A stretch of DNA of 64,000 bases from Phyto melanocephala (taxonomy: Eukaryota; Arthropoda; Insecta; Diptera; Rhinophoridae). The translations under genes and the position numbers were made by a program. The stretch spans positions 88,586,716 to 88,650,715 of the forward strand of contig OW799236.1 in NCBI GenBank assembly GCA_941918925.1. The letters are read 5' to 3'. The notes below the pieces were generated by a model that worked only from the letters and a program-made list of their open reading frames with translations, did not search any database and was not told where the DNA came from. Shown one piece after another: positions 25,901 through 39,000 of this stretch (the stretch's first letter is position 1; every line of letters starts with the position of its first letter).

Positions 25901-28900
25901 ACGTGCTGGTTATCCGATACGTCACACCTACAAAGAGTTTGTAGAACGCTATCGTATCTTAGTAGCAAGTGTGGGGCCTATCGATAAAATCAATTGCCAG
26001 AAAGTTGCCCAAGAAATATGCGAGAGAGTTTTTACCACTAAAAGTGATTATCAGTTTGGAAGAACAAAAGTGTTTTTAAAAGACAACGATGACATATTTC
26101 TAGAAGAAAAACGTTCTGCCCTCATAATCAAATCCATAATCATTATACAGAGAGGTTTTCGCAAAATAATATTCAAGCGTTTCCTGCAAAAACATCGTCA
26201 AGCTGCTATACAGCTACAAAAAACCTGGCGCGGTTATAGGGAACGTAAAAATTATCAGATTATTCATAAAGGTTTTCATCGTTTGGCAGCCTGTATAGCA
26301 TCAAGAAAACTTACGTTTTCCTTTATGGCAATGAGAACACGTATTAGGAAATTACAAGCCTACTGCCGGGGTTACTTAGTGAGAAAGGAATTTAGTGCCC
26401 AATATGCTCTACGTTTAGCTCAAGTAAGAGAGTTTAAATTATTAAAGCAACGAGAAGAGGAACAATATTTTAAAGCTAAGGAGCGAAACTGGAAAGAACA
26501 TGCAGAAAACAATTTCCAAATGCGTTTGCGTGGACTTGATCCTTTAATTCAAACAACACCTGAACAAATAGCCAAAGTTCAAACAAATGGCTATGTTAGA
26601 ACTGAAGAACGAAACACAGACAACTATCTAGATGTCGAGTCGTCAAAAAAAGTGGTTGATGATGTATTCGGTTTTCTTGATGAAACAGATGTAAGTGGTC
26701 CAGTTGGTCCAAATGTAAGAGAAAAATTTCTTATGTTTGAACTAGAATCTCGTAAAAATAAATTTATTCCCACTAAACTATTGTCAAGGCCGGTTAATTA
26801 CTATGAATCGTCCGCGCCGCAAGTGCCAATGCCTCGTAAATATATGAATCAAACGCGTCTGTAATTACCGACAAAACACATACATACAGGGTGGATCATT
26901 TAAAATTTAAACTACCGAATAATTTGACTTTGATTGGTGGAATAACATTTATTCTTTTATATTTGACATTTGCAAAAAGGAACGCTGTACGCTCGAACGA
27001 AATTGAGAAATATTGAAAACTTACTCTACTTACTTTACTTTAACGTAAACCTTAAGAAAGTAACGTGGAAAATTTTCGAGAAGAGATCGGCCTTTAGTTC
27101 AGTTTCTACGACAATTTGTGAAGCGAGTTCATGAAGATGGATCATTATTCGACAGAGCAACCCGCATACGTTCTTGTCCAGTGCGTTTAATCGAAAAGTT
27201 TGCTGCTGTGAGGTTGAGAATGTACAAGAAGATTCATCAACATTAACTCGTTATCGATCTCAAGAACTAAACATTTATCGCACATCTTTGAGAAGATTTA
27301 AAAAAAAAGGTTGATCGGATGGGATACTACCAAGCCAGTCGTGGTCAAATGAATGATATTGTGTTCCATTCTTAAATGACAAAATTCAACGTTTTCAATA
27401 AAACCAGACATACAAAAAAAAAATGATCAGAACCTTATTTTATAGCCTATTCAAATTTTAAATGATTCACCCTGTACATATGTACATACACACACTCAGA
27501 AAAGACTAAATAATAAAATTGAAATTATTAAGTTTAAATTACATTTTTGTTAAAAATTTATTTATCTATTACTCTCTCCCACTCTCTTACTCTCTCTCTC
27601 TCTCTTATATAAAATAATGTATTCGTTTTTGCCTATTCATAAGAAAAACCATTTTTTATTTAACCCCATCGCTCTGCTCACATTACCATTATTTATATTG
27701 CCACAGAAATAATATATTTATAACAACAGTATTAAAACTTCAAGATATTTATCATTTCATTAACGTCTTCGTTAACGTTCGTTGCAGTTTATTTATTCGT
27801 CATAAATTAAGTTATTGATAAGCTAAATTGATTCTAATTCCTACACACATTTATTTTAATTATAAATATTAAATATGTAGTTACTTTTTTTCTTCTGTTA
27901 TGTCTTTGTTTAACACTCAAAAAAACAAAATATAGATTTTTCTTTTATACAATATAAACAGAAATTGACTACAATTGCCACCATTTATACTAGACTTAAG
28001 TTATTGATACCAAATGAAAGGGAGAACAAAATGCGTTAAACCTAATAAAAAATTCAAAATGAAATTTTTTGACTTGGAACCTTTTTGCCTTACATCAAAG
28101 AGTATATTACCATAGCTAAAACACTAAAACATACATCTCTGAAAAATACATATATTTTGTCCGGGACCCTCTACTTCTGACACGCAAAGAAAAACCATGG
28201 TTGCGACATGATCACGGCGGTCATATTATTTTCACTATAAAAATATTTGTTTTTCGATAATAAGAATTAACTGTTTTCATTTTATTATAAATTTTGTCAT
28301 AATAATCAAACGTTTGCTTGAATTTAATCATTTGATGTTTAGTTTCCGAAAAAAATTTCAATATGGTTGTTTTTTTTTTTTAAAATAGTAAGATTTAAAA
28401 AAAAACTATTATGACAAAAATAACATTATATTCGCAAGCAATAAACATTACAAATAATCCTTAAAAAATAAATGAGTCAACAGTATGATTACAAAGCAAA
28501 CATGCTATGATTTTTTTTAATAATAATTTGATTTCAACTGTTATTCTTCTTTTTCTTCTTGAATAAATTTTTATTATTTTAAAGTTTTGAGATGTCAGAA
28601 AAATAAAATAAATTTGATAAATCTAAAAATAAACGAGAAAATTTAAAAAATATTGGAAGTAAAATTTTAATTAAAAAAGGTAAGTACAATCGTTATACAG
28701 TTGCCCAATAAAGTCTACATACAACACGAATAATTAAGTTTTTTCATTAAAAAATGGTTTTGTAAACTTTAGTTAAACATACTTTTGGTTTACCATTGTA
28801 TCCAAATATATTAAATTTAGACTCATCACTAAAGATAAAATTTTTTCAAAAATCGAATCTGTCATTTTAATGTAGTTTTGCAAATTCAAAACGTTTTTTA

Positions 28901-31900
28901 AAATTTGTTTCGCTAATAAACGGTTTTTTTTCGTGGAAAACCATTAGCTCTAAAAACATTGCGCACATTTTCGGGATGAATACTTATTTGCATACAAATT
29001 TCAAGGTCTTTTGAGATATTCACAGCATTTATTCTTGGATTATTTGTTAAGAGTCTGACAACATTCCTCTTTTCGCGCACGGAAAGCTTACATGGCCTGC
29101 CTGATCGATATTTATTTTCTGTTGTATTTGTAATATTATAAATTTTTATAATACTTTGAACTGTAGAGCGGCTAATTCCAACAATATTTGCAATTTTTTC
29201 ATATGATTTTTATTCATTTCTCAATTTAAACACTTTTTTTCTAATTTTCTGCGAAATTTCTTTGCGTTTTTCTAAATTCTGCGACATTTTAAGAATAGTA
29301 AACAACAAACTCACTCCAGCTGCTAAATTAGTTTGTTTTCTTTTATTACTGGTCCAAAAATAAATTAAAAACGAAATACCGTTACTTAGAGACGTGTTTT
29401 CTTCTTACTTACAGAGATGTGTTTTTGGTGTATGTATACTTTTTTGGGCTCTAAAATACAAGTACTTCCATTTTGGTACAATAAATGTGCACAATTATAG
29501 ATGTTTTGAATCTCATTTTTACATTTAACTAATTTATAGAACTTAACATAAAAAAATGTGTTATATCTTCAGTAAATTTCGTTAAATCATATTTATGGTG
29601 CTGTATGTAGACTTTATTGGGCAACTGTATGTAACTTACAGCAAAAGATAATAATTTGCCGCAGAAAAAAAACAAAAATTGTTGATATCAACCATTGTCA
29701 ATTATGAGATTATTGCATGATGCTTTACTTAAACATAATAATTATAACTGGCAACCATTATATGTTTTAACCACAATCATACAATTCAATTATTGAATGT
29801 TGCTCTTCGATTATGGTTACCACAACCATGTTTTTTCTTTGCGCTTATACTATAGTTGTTTTTTTTATTTTGTTACTTTTCTAAAATCACACAATATGCA
29901 TATAAATACAAGGTTACGGCAATATTTATCTTATGTGCTTTGGTGGAAGTATGTATTTTACTAGATAATGGCTTAATTTTGATTATTATCTTCTGATGCT
30001 CTATTTACCTTTATATTAATACTGAATAAATATCAATATGTATTTTCTACTTCAAGTTAGACATTTGCAACTTCCTGCATTGTTTTGGGCAAATCTTCGG
30101 CCAACCGAAGTGTGATATGTAAAAGCTTTGATATATTTGGAATGTAAAATGCTGGATGTTTAATAATATGTTTATTGTAATTTTTATAGCTAACTAGCGG
30201 ACTTGGCGAACCTTGCCTCACCCCAATTTTAAGCCTTTGGACAAACTTTAGAGTCCAAATATTAAAATTTTTATTGTGATTTATTTGAATGGAATCAGTA
30301 GAGAGCGATTTGATGAACAATGTTTTTCGATTTGTTTTTCGTCGCAAAATCGAATAACAAAGACGGTTTCCCAACACTCGAACATGCAACGTACAGCTGG
30401 CCATGCGAAAAACAGGGACATTCGAGATTAATCCCACAAGCTTCTAATGATTTCCCTTGCGATTTATTGATTGTCATCGCAAATGCCTCTGAGAAATTTA
30501 TATTTTTTCATTTGAAAAGCCATTAAGGAATAATTTCACACAAAATTTCATACAAAAACTTGATATTAAATTTTTCCAATTTTTTGACATTTCCGGAGGG
30601 ATTTCCCTAAATTTTCTTCCGTAAAAAAATTCTGCTCGAAAATACGAACTGAAAAAATTTTACAGAAATCGGCCCAGCCATTCACATTTTATGAATTACT
30701 AAGATTTTTGACACCATTTTTATATATATGACAGCGCATAGAGAAAGGGACCTAAGGGTAAAAAAAAAACAAATTTTAATTTTTTTTTGGTGTGGACAAC
30801 ATCTGAGCATCGAATGAGACTAACCCCATGCCCTAAAAGTGTTCCCTCCCAGAGATATGCGCCTTTTATAAAAGTGAAGTCGACGATTCTAAGCGAAAAT
30901 AGAAAGGGACCTAACGGTAAAATTTATTTATTTTAATTTTTTCCCCTACTAAATTAACAAAATAACTTGATTTTACGAAACTACAAACAATTTATTTTTT
31001 TCCTTACGGACAATTTAAAAAAATAAAAAAATCATTTAATCTTTAAAATGGCTCTCCTGAACAAAACCTGTTTTTACCCTTACGTCCCTATCTATATGCG
31101 TTGTCACATATATAGTTAGTGCGTGTCCCTTGTGTTATAAAAAACAAAGGCGAAAATAATCTGATAAAACCCCTCACCATTTTGTACATAGGTTTAGTGA
31201 CAACAACTCTGTAGCCTAACCAAGATTTCAGATTTGATGTTTTAAGCCATTTTGAGTTTTTATTTCCGACGCCATCATATATAAAAATTTATAAGTAGTT
31301 AGTTGTATTCTAGTCAAAATCTTTGAATTGATATCCATATATATGGGGTTGAGACAACATATGATCTTCCATTTTGTTTTGGACGCCAACTTAACCTTTA
31401 CACTTTTTCATAGTTTACTCTATTCTACTGGTCAAGCCTTTTCACTTGATACTAATATTGTGGGGACTAAAGGATGAAATTGTGTATTGCTAGATTTGAT
31501 CTAGTAATAATTTTATTTTACACCATTTTTTAGTGGCGGATATCTTGAATTTTAATTTTTTATTATAATCTGCTAGGTAGAACAGGCAGCTCTTGAGCAG
31601 CTCACTTGGGTCCATCATATTGTTCCTTTTTTGATATTGGTCCCTTTGTGTTGAATCTGCTAATCCAGCCCTTTATTTTGAAAGTCATATCAATTCTCTC
31701 TGTTGTTTAAAAGCTGAAAAAAATCAATTTTTGTATGTACTGTTGAGGAAGAATGCCGAAGCATTTGTATTTTTGTACTTGTATCTTAGTTAGTTTTTCA
31801 AGCAATATTTTTGTGCCTTCAGAGTGCCCAAAAGTTAATTAGGAGCTTTGGTAACTTGATATATATTTTTTAAAAAATATTTGTTTCTCAAAACAATTTT

Positions 31901-34900
31901 TTTGCCTATAACTTTGCTGATTAGTGATCGATTTGTTCAAAATTGTTATGGTATGGGGTAATTGTGCTGGATTTCAGCAGAGATTCAATCCTGATTATAT
32001 CCAAAAGATTAATAATAATACAGATCTGTGAAACATGTGAGGGCTTGGGCTGATTTTAATCGATAAGCTTTTATAAAATACATACTTTATGGGGTCGGAA
32101 ATGAATATTGTAGAAATTGTAAATGAAATGATAAAGGCATATATACCCTAGGCACTAGGTTGTATTGTATCTAGGGTGATCGATTCGGTTTTACCACCGG
32201 TGGAAAACCCGGTCTTTTACTCTTTCAGCTGGCGGTTTTTTCCAAATGTTAATTTTTCGATTGTCGAATACACCGGTTTTTTTACTCACAGAAGCCGGTT
32301 TTTTTTAGTTTATGTTCATTTATCATTGTAACCAAACGTACCATACTATATTTATTACTCAAAAAATTTCAAAAAATCAGAAAATTTTTTAAATACTCTT
32401 CCATAATATTGTAAGAAATTTATTTGTTGTTTTAAAAACAAATGTTAAATAAGAAAAATAATTAGGCTTAAATATTATTTGTTTTAAATGAAGAGCATGT
32501 ATTTTATACGTTGTTGCGCTGATAATTTGCTGTGATAATCAGCTGTTCAGTTAAGTTTTTGACCAAATTATTGTACTTTGCAGTACGTTTTGATCTCATT
32601 TTCGAATTTCATAATATTTTGCTTCTTCGAAATCTAGCGTTTTGTACTAACTAATATCTCTGATAACATGTGACTTTTATACTAAAATAGTTTGGCACAC
32701 AAAGGGTCATTATTACAACTTGCCTATAAAGTTAATTTTAATAAAAGGTAACTTTGACTACCGTGAGCAGTGAAGTGACTTTTTAATATTTTTCATTATT
32801 ACAACCTCCTTGTAACAAAGTTTTTTTTTAATATGGCAGTACCAGAGCAAATACCGATTACTTTTAACAAATTAGTTTAGTTCTTAAAAAATGTAGTGGC
32901 AACAATATAAATTTATACATTTTATTTACAAAACGAAAAAATTTTGGATGATTTATTTACTGTGTCTTGTGTCACTAATTTTAGAAAATTAAAACTTAAA
33001 ATAAAATAAATAAAGAGTGGAAGTAGAAAAAAATAAAAATCACAACTTAGTTGCCATATTTTGTTTCATGTAGAGAAACAATGACATTATTAAATTTATA
33101 AACCTAACCTTAAAAGTTAAAGGTAATAAAAGCATAAACTTAACTTTTCGGTCACTTTAAGGTAAAGAGTGTCTGTCCTTTAACATCTTTATTTTAAATA
33201 ACGGCATTGAATGTGTGTCAACTTTAAATGCAATTAAACCACAGAACAAACAAGTTTATACCTACATATATATGTATCTCTGTCATGGGTATAAGAAAAA
33301 ATTATATTTTATGTATTCGACCGGTTAACCGGTTTTTTCAAAAATTTTTAAAGAGCAACCGGTTTTTTTAATTCTAAATTTCAAACTATTTGAAAACCGG
33401 TTTCTTAAAAATGTCGAATAATCGATCACCCTAATTGTATCTGCATTATGAATAATAAATTATCTAAAAGGCCTTGTTTACTTTTATGTAAATCGATTCG
33501 CGAGCTTCCTGCCTAGCGTCGTTTTTACCAAGCTTAGGAATCGATGCGCCGACTTTTTGAATTAATACTATTTACTGGGTTTGTAATCAACAAACTAATA
33601 AGGCAATTACTTAGTATTAAAAAAAATATAGAATTAGAGTAAAAGAAATTCGAGCCACCCTAATACGCATACAATATTACCTTCGGCTCCAGTTTTAGAT
33701 ATTTATTTTTGTCTCTACTTCCTAATTTAACCGATTCACAGAAGTAATATCTTTATGAAAACTTTTTTAAAATATCTTGTTTATTTTATTATAAGTTTTC
33801 TCAAAAGAATATTACAAGATGGCGCTAATTGCCATATTTGAGGTTAGTAAGTTTAAACAAAATAAATAACTAACTTTTCTAAACAAAATTGTTAAACATT
33901 GTTAAGACATATACAGAGGATTGGTGGTGTAATTGACTAATATTTTTAGAAACTAAAAAATAACGATACATTTTTGGTTTGATGAAATTCGAAAATTCAT
34001 AGTTTTCTAGTACCAATGTAATAATTTACATTCTATATATATATATATATATAGAAAAAAGAGCAACGTGACTGACTAACTAACTTATCACTCCATAAGC
34101 ACAAGCCTAGAGATATGAATTATGGACAGATTTACTAACAATGAGTTTTTGCAAATTCAAAATATAAGGTGTGAAAAGGGGGATAAGAAAAGTTAAAATC
34201 AGAAAACCTTTTATCTGCTAAACTAAAAATGATACAGATTAACTTAGAGCGGTATTATTTTCTACTGAAAACCTTTTTTGAATTTTCAGATCTTTAGATT
34301 TGGTACTTTTTTGCTATCCTATGTAACTTCCATCGACATTGATATAAAAAAAAATTTAATTTCTATTAATTACTACACAAAATTAAAATTGTATTACTTC
34401 TTTAGCAATTTTTTCAAATTCGGAGTATAGCAGGTAAAAATTTTCCCTTTTTCTGGTACTTTTTTTTTAAATTCTTAAATTACGAATAGCACTTTAATTG
34501 CTTATAATTATTGCGAAATAGAATATAAACAATTATTTAAGGGGCATTTTTGGCAACTTTTAGTGGAACAAAAACGGTACCTAAAAGGGAAAGATGATAA
34601 GGGAAAATATGTGTAATTTATAATTGCTGTGCCAATTCGTAAAACAATTTTAACATTGATTTACCAACATAAAAAATTATGTAGTTTAGTGAAATTTTAA
34701 ACACATTTACAACGGGCAGTTTGGCAGTTTGGTTTGGATCTTTTTAGAAAATATTTTTTTATATGAAAAAAAAAAAAGAGTCGATTTTTTAAATTTAAAT
34801 CATGTCAGTTTATTAATTACTTCAAAATAGAAATTGTAATCGGAAATTGTACATTAATTTGGAAAGATACTTTTTCTCAATTTTATGGTACTTTTTGTAT

Positions 34901-35970
34901 TTTAAACGTTTAGGAATTAGGAAGCTAGAATTTAGAACTAGAAACCAGCGATTCAGGCTTAGTATAAAAATGATATGGGGAACACAAAAAGCACTTTTTT
35001 ACATTTTTATGGTACTTTTGTAATTTCTACGTTTTTAAAGCTAGAGTTTTGAAAATAGATACTAATGATCCGAAGTGAGGCTGAAATGATTGTGGGCGGC
35101 CGATAGGTGGTTTTTCCAATTTTTATTGTCCTTTTTGTGCTTCCCATCAATGTGAAGTTTGAGTTATTAAATTAGAGACTATTGATGCGTGGTGTGACTA
35201 AGAATGTTAGGGGCTACCAGAGAGGTACTTTTTCGCATCTTTATGAACCCCTTTGTTTTTTATACGTTAACTAGCCAAACCCGGCGCGCGTTGCTACGCC
35301 CCTTAATGAATCGAAATGCATTCTGAACTTTAATTGAATATCAAGTGCAAAAGCCTAAATATTATAATTTTTTTTATGGGCGTGGCATTGCCCACTTTTC
35401 TAATCACGAAATTGTAAAGTCATAACAGCTCAATATGTGTGCAAAGTTTCAGAAGAATCGGACCAGTTCAAGTACCTCAAAATTAAAATTTTTTTTATGG
35501 GCGTGGCCCTGCCCACTTTTCTAATCACGACATTATTTAGTCATGACAGCTCAATATGTGTGCAAAGTTTCAGAAAAATCGGTCTGGTGCAAGTACCTCA
35601 AAATTGTACCCTTTTTTTATGGGCGTGGCCCCGCCCACTTTTTTAATCACAAAATTATAAAGTCACGACAGCTTAATATGTGTGCAAGGTTTCAGAAAAA
35701 TCGGTAAAGTGCAAGTACCTCAAAATTAAAACTTTTTTAGGGGCGTGGCCCCGCCCACTTTTCTTATCACGAAATTATTTAGTCATGACAGCTCGATATG
35801 TGTGCAAAGTTTCAGAAAAATCGGTCAAGTGCAAGTAGCTAAAACTGATAACTAATTTTTTATGGGCGTGGCCCCGCCTACTTTTTTTCATCCATAAACC
35901 CTCCTCGGTATGTGTACAACAACTTACCAAAGTTTGAGCCCAATCGGTTTTGCAGTTTCAGAGTCTATAG

Positions 35971-36001
<31 letters not shown>

Positions 36002-39000
36002 TTTCACTTTTATATATATAGATGAAGCTAGAATTATGAAGTTAGAGACTATTGATTCGAGGTAGAACCAAAAATATAATGGTCGACCAAAATAGTACTG
36101 TTTCCATTCATTATGGTAATTTTTGAACTTATTACGATTGTAATATTAGGATTTTGAAATTGGTGACTAATGATTCAAAGTGAGACTGAAAATATTGTGG
36201 GCAACCTTTTAACATTTTTATAGTAATTTGGATCCGAATTGAGACTGAAAATGATATATAAAAATAAATAAATGGAAAGTTTGAGTTATTAAATTAGAGA
36301 AGATTGATGCGTGGTGATATTGGTTCTTTATACGTTTACGGAGCTAGAATTATGAAGTTAGAGAAATAAAGTTTTTAAAGAAACAAGTTTTTATATATTT
36401 AACGAATAATTTTTAGGAATTAAAAAACGAACTTGACTATTATTGAATAAATAGCAAAAAGTGCGCTACCGAAATAGACAATGTATTGGTTTTTAACAAT
36501 AAATGATGTGTGTTTTTTTTAATTTTGATATAGTGCTAAGTTTATTAAATATTTATAGAGTTCATTACAAACATAAAACTACCCAGCACCCAGCACACAT
36601 TACAAAATAATGAGTTGAAAGTAACCGTTCTTCACTACTTACAATTTGGCATCTAAACCCATTATTTTAACATGGCGATATCATTGGAGGCAAGTACTTA
36701 CCACGCTCGCTTAAAAACAGGGACTTAAATAAGTACTTACTACCCTCGCTTACAAATAGCGACTCGTATAAGTACTTATTACGGTCGCTTGTAAATAGGG
36801 ATTTAAATAAGTACTTACTTTAATAGCAATATATAAATACTTGTTTTTAATAACCCATTGCTATTATAACCCTACAGAAGTCGTTCGGTTCTTTTAAGAA
36901 CGAAAATTCGGTTAGATTACTCTGCGAAACGTTAATTTGAAATTTAAAAAAAATTTATATCTTTCTATCTTTAACGAAATGCTTTGCCGCTGTTGTCAAA
37001 ATATTTATTACTTATACCCTATGCGTGTTAAACTAAATGAGAATTATTAAAAGTGATGTATTTGAATGGCTTCTAGCAAATTTCGCAACAAGAAATTGTA
37101 TTGTGTGTGTATGTAAGCAAATGTCTGAAAATAAGTATTTACGTATCATATAAATCCAGTCATTACTAAAATACTTCTAAGTAAGACAGACGATATGTAA
37201 AAGTCATTGAAAAGTATTTTGTTTAGTAAGAGCAAGTCATTACCTAGTTTTTGATGGGATATGTTATTGTTTCAAGTAATACAGGCCATTATTCTGGGTT
37301 TTTAAATAGTACTGTAACGATCTCTCATTACTATGTAATGTATGAATTTTTGACAACCGCTTACATAAACTCAAAAAAAATTACCTTGACTACTGAAGAT
37401 AGCCTTTACATTTTTTTAAAAAAATTTCAATTTCATAGATATTAAATTGTCCCGCCTGGCATAGCAGTTATTTAGCACATAACTAATACTTATTACCACT
37501 CATTACCAGCCTTTTAAATATTACAAGTTACAAAATATTAATATGAAACTACTTACCAATAGACAAAAAAAATATTCAAACAAACTTATATTAATCAATT
37601 TTAAAAAAAATCTTTTATTAGTAGTTTTTATAATTAAAAATACTTACATTATACCTAAGTGTGCTTCTGTTGACTTCAAGTTCCAACAGCCAACCACCCG
37701 CTCCTATGACATTCGTTATTTTACTAAAGAAAACATTGAAAATATTTAAACTTTCTGCCATAAATATTTGGTGGTATTCAAAAAAAAAAAAACACACACA
37801 CAAATGTTAGTATTAACTTATCAATTGGTTTAAATATAAAATGTTAAGTCTCATTTTGAAATAAAATTTTATAACATGTTTACTTATCATTATTCATAAA
37901 TTTACACATTCACACCGACACAGGTATTTGATTAATTTTTTGTTTTCTATAGCAACCGAGAAAAACTATTAATTAATTTATACCGTCATGGCTTATTTTA
38001 ACTTTATGATGCCTAGAATAAGAGTAAAGACATACTAAATACAAACAAAAATTATTGCCTCTACTTAAATTTCTCTTATCAGATGGCTGAACATTTTTAA
38101 TTTTTTTTTTACTTATTTCTTTTCTTCTTTTCAAAATAATTTATTAACTGTTATTAAACTAAAGAATGGCCCGTACAAAATATGCCCACCAAAAAAGTGC
38201 AGGCTTTATTCGCTTACCGTATAGCTGACAAAGAAATGTTACTATTTCTTGTATTTATATGAAAGCGTAATAAAGAAAGTCTTCTGTTCGAAAAAAGATA
38301 TGTATTTTAACGTTGAACTTTTTATACCCTTCACCTGTGGTGCACAAGGGTATATATAGCTTTGTCATTCCGTTTGTAATTTCTACAATTTTCATTTCCG
38401 ACCCCATAAAGTATATATTTTCTGAAAGCTTATGAATAGAGGAGTCGATTAAGCCCTGACCGTCTATCCGTCTGTCCGTGTGTTGGTTGAAATCAACTTT
38501 TAGAAGCAACTATATGTTCCTCAGATCTCTATATGGTATCAATCTCTTGGAAATATTCAGGAATGAATCGCTATTGAAATTCAGCACAATCGCCCAATAA
38601 CTTTCTGAGATATGAGCAAAAAGCCACGACCACCTCGTTTTTTTACACAATTACCATACAAAAAAAGAAGAAATTACAAAAAGAAAAAATATTAAAAATA
38701 AAAAAAAAATAATAAAAAAATTAAAAAAAAAATTTTAAAATAATTTAAAAAAAATTTTAAAAATTTTTTAAACATTTTTTTAAAAAAATTAAAGAAAAAT
38801 ATAAAAAAAATAATAACAAAATATAAATAATATATTAAATAAAATAAAATTTTTTTGGCTCAGCTGGGATTCGATGCCACATTTATTCTAACCGTATATA
38901 CATATGTACGTATTTGATATGAGATGAATGGTGATACAAACAATTGTTATTGCATGACTACACGTTGTGAAGGGTATAGAAGATTCGGCATGGCCGAATA

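Noticed and set aside
34037..34056. (TA)n tract as a promoter TATA element
   Set aside because: Simple repeat within an intronic repeat region; no gene follows.
35437..35646. 69-codon ORF across the minisatellite
   Set aside because: Arises from the repeated unit itself (SFRKI and MGVALP repeated); not a gene.
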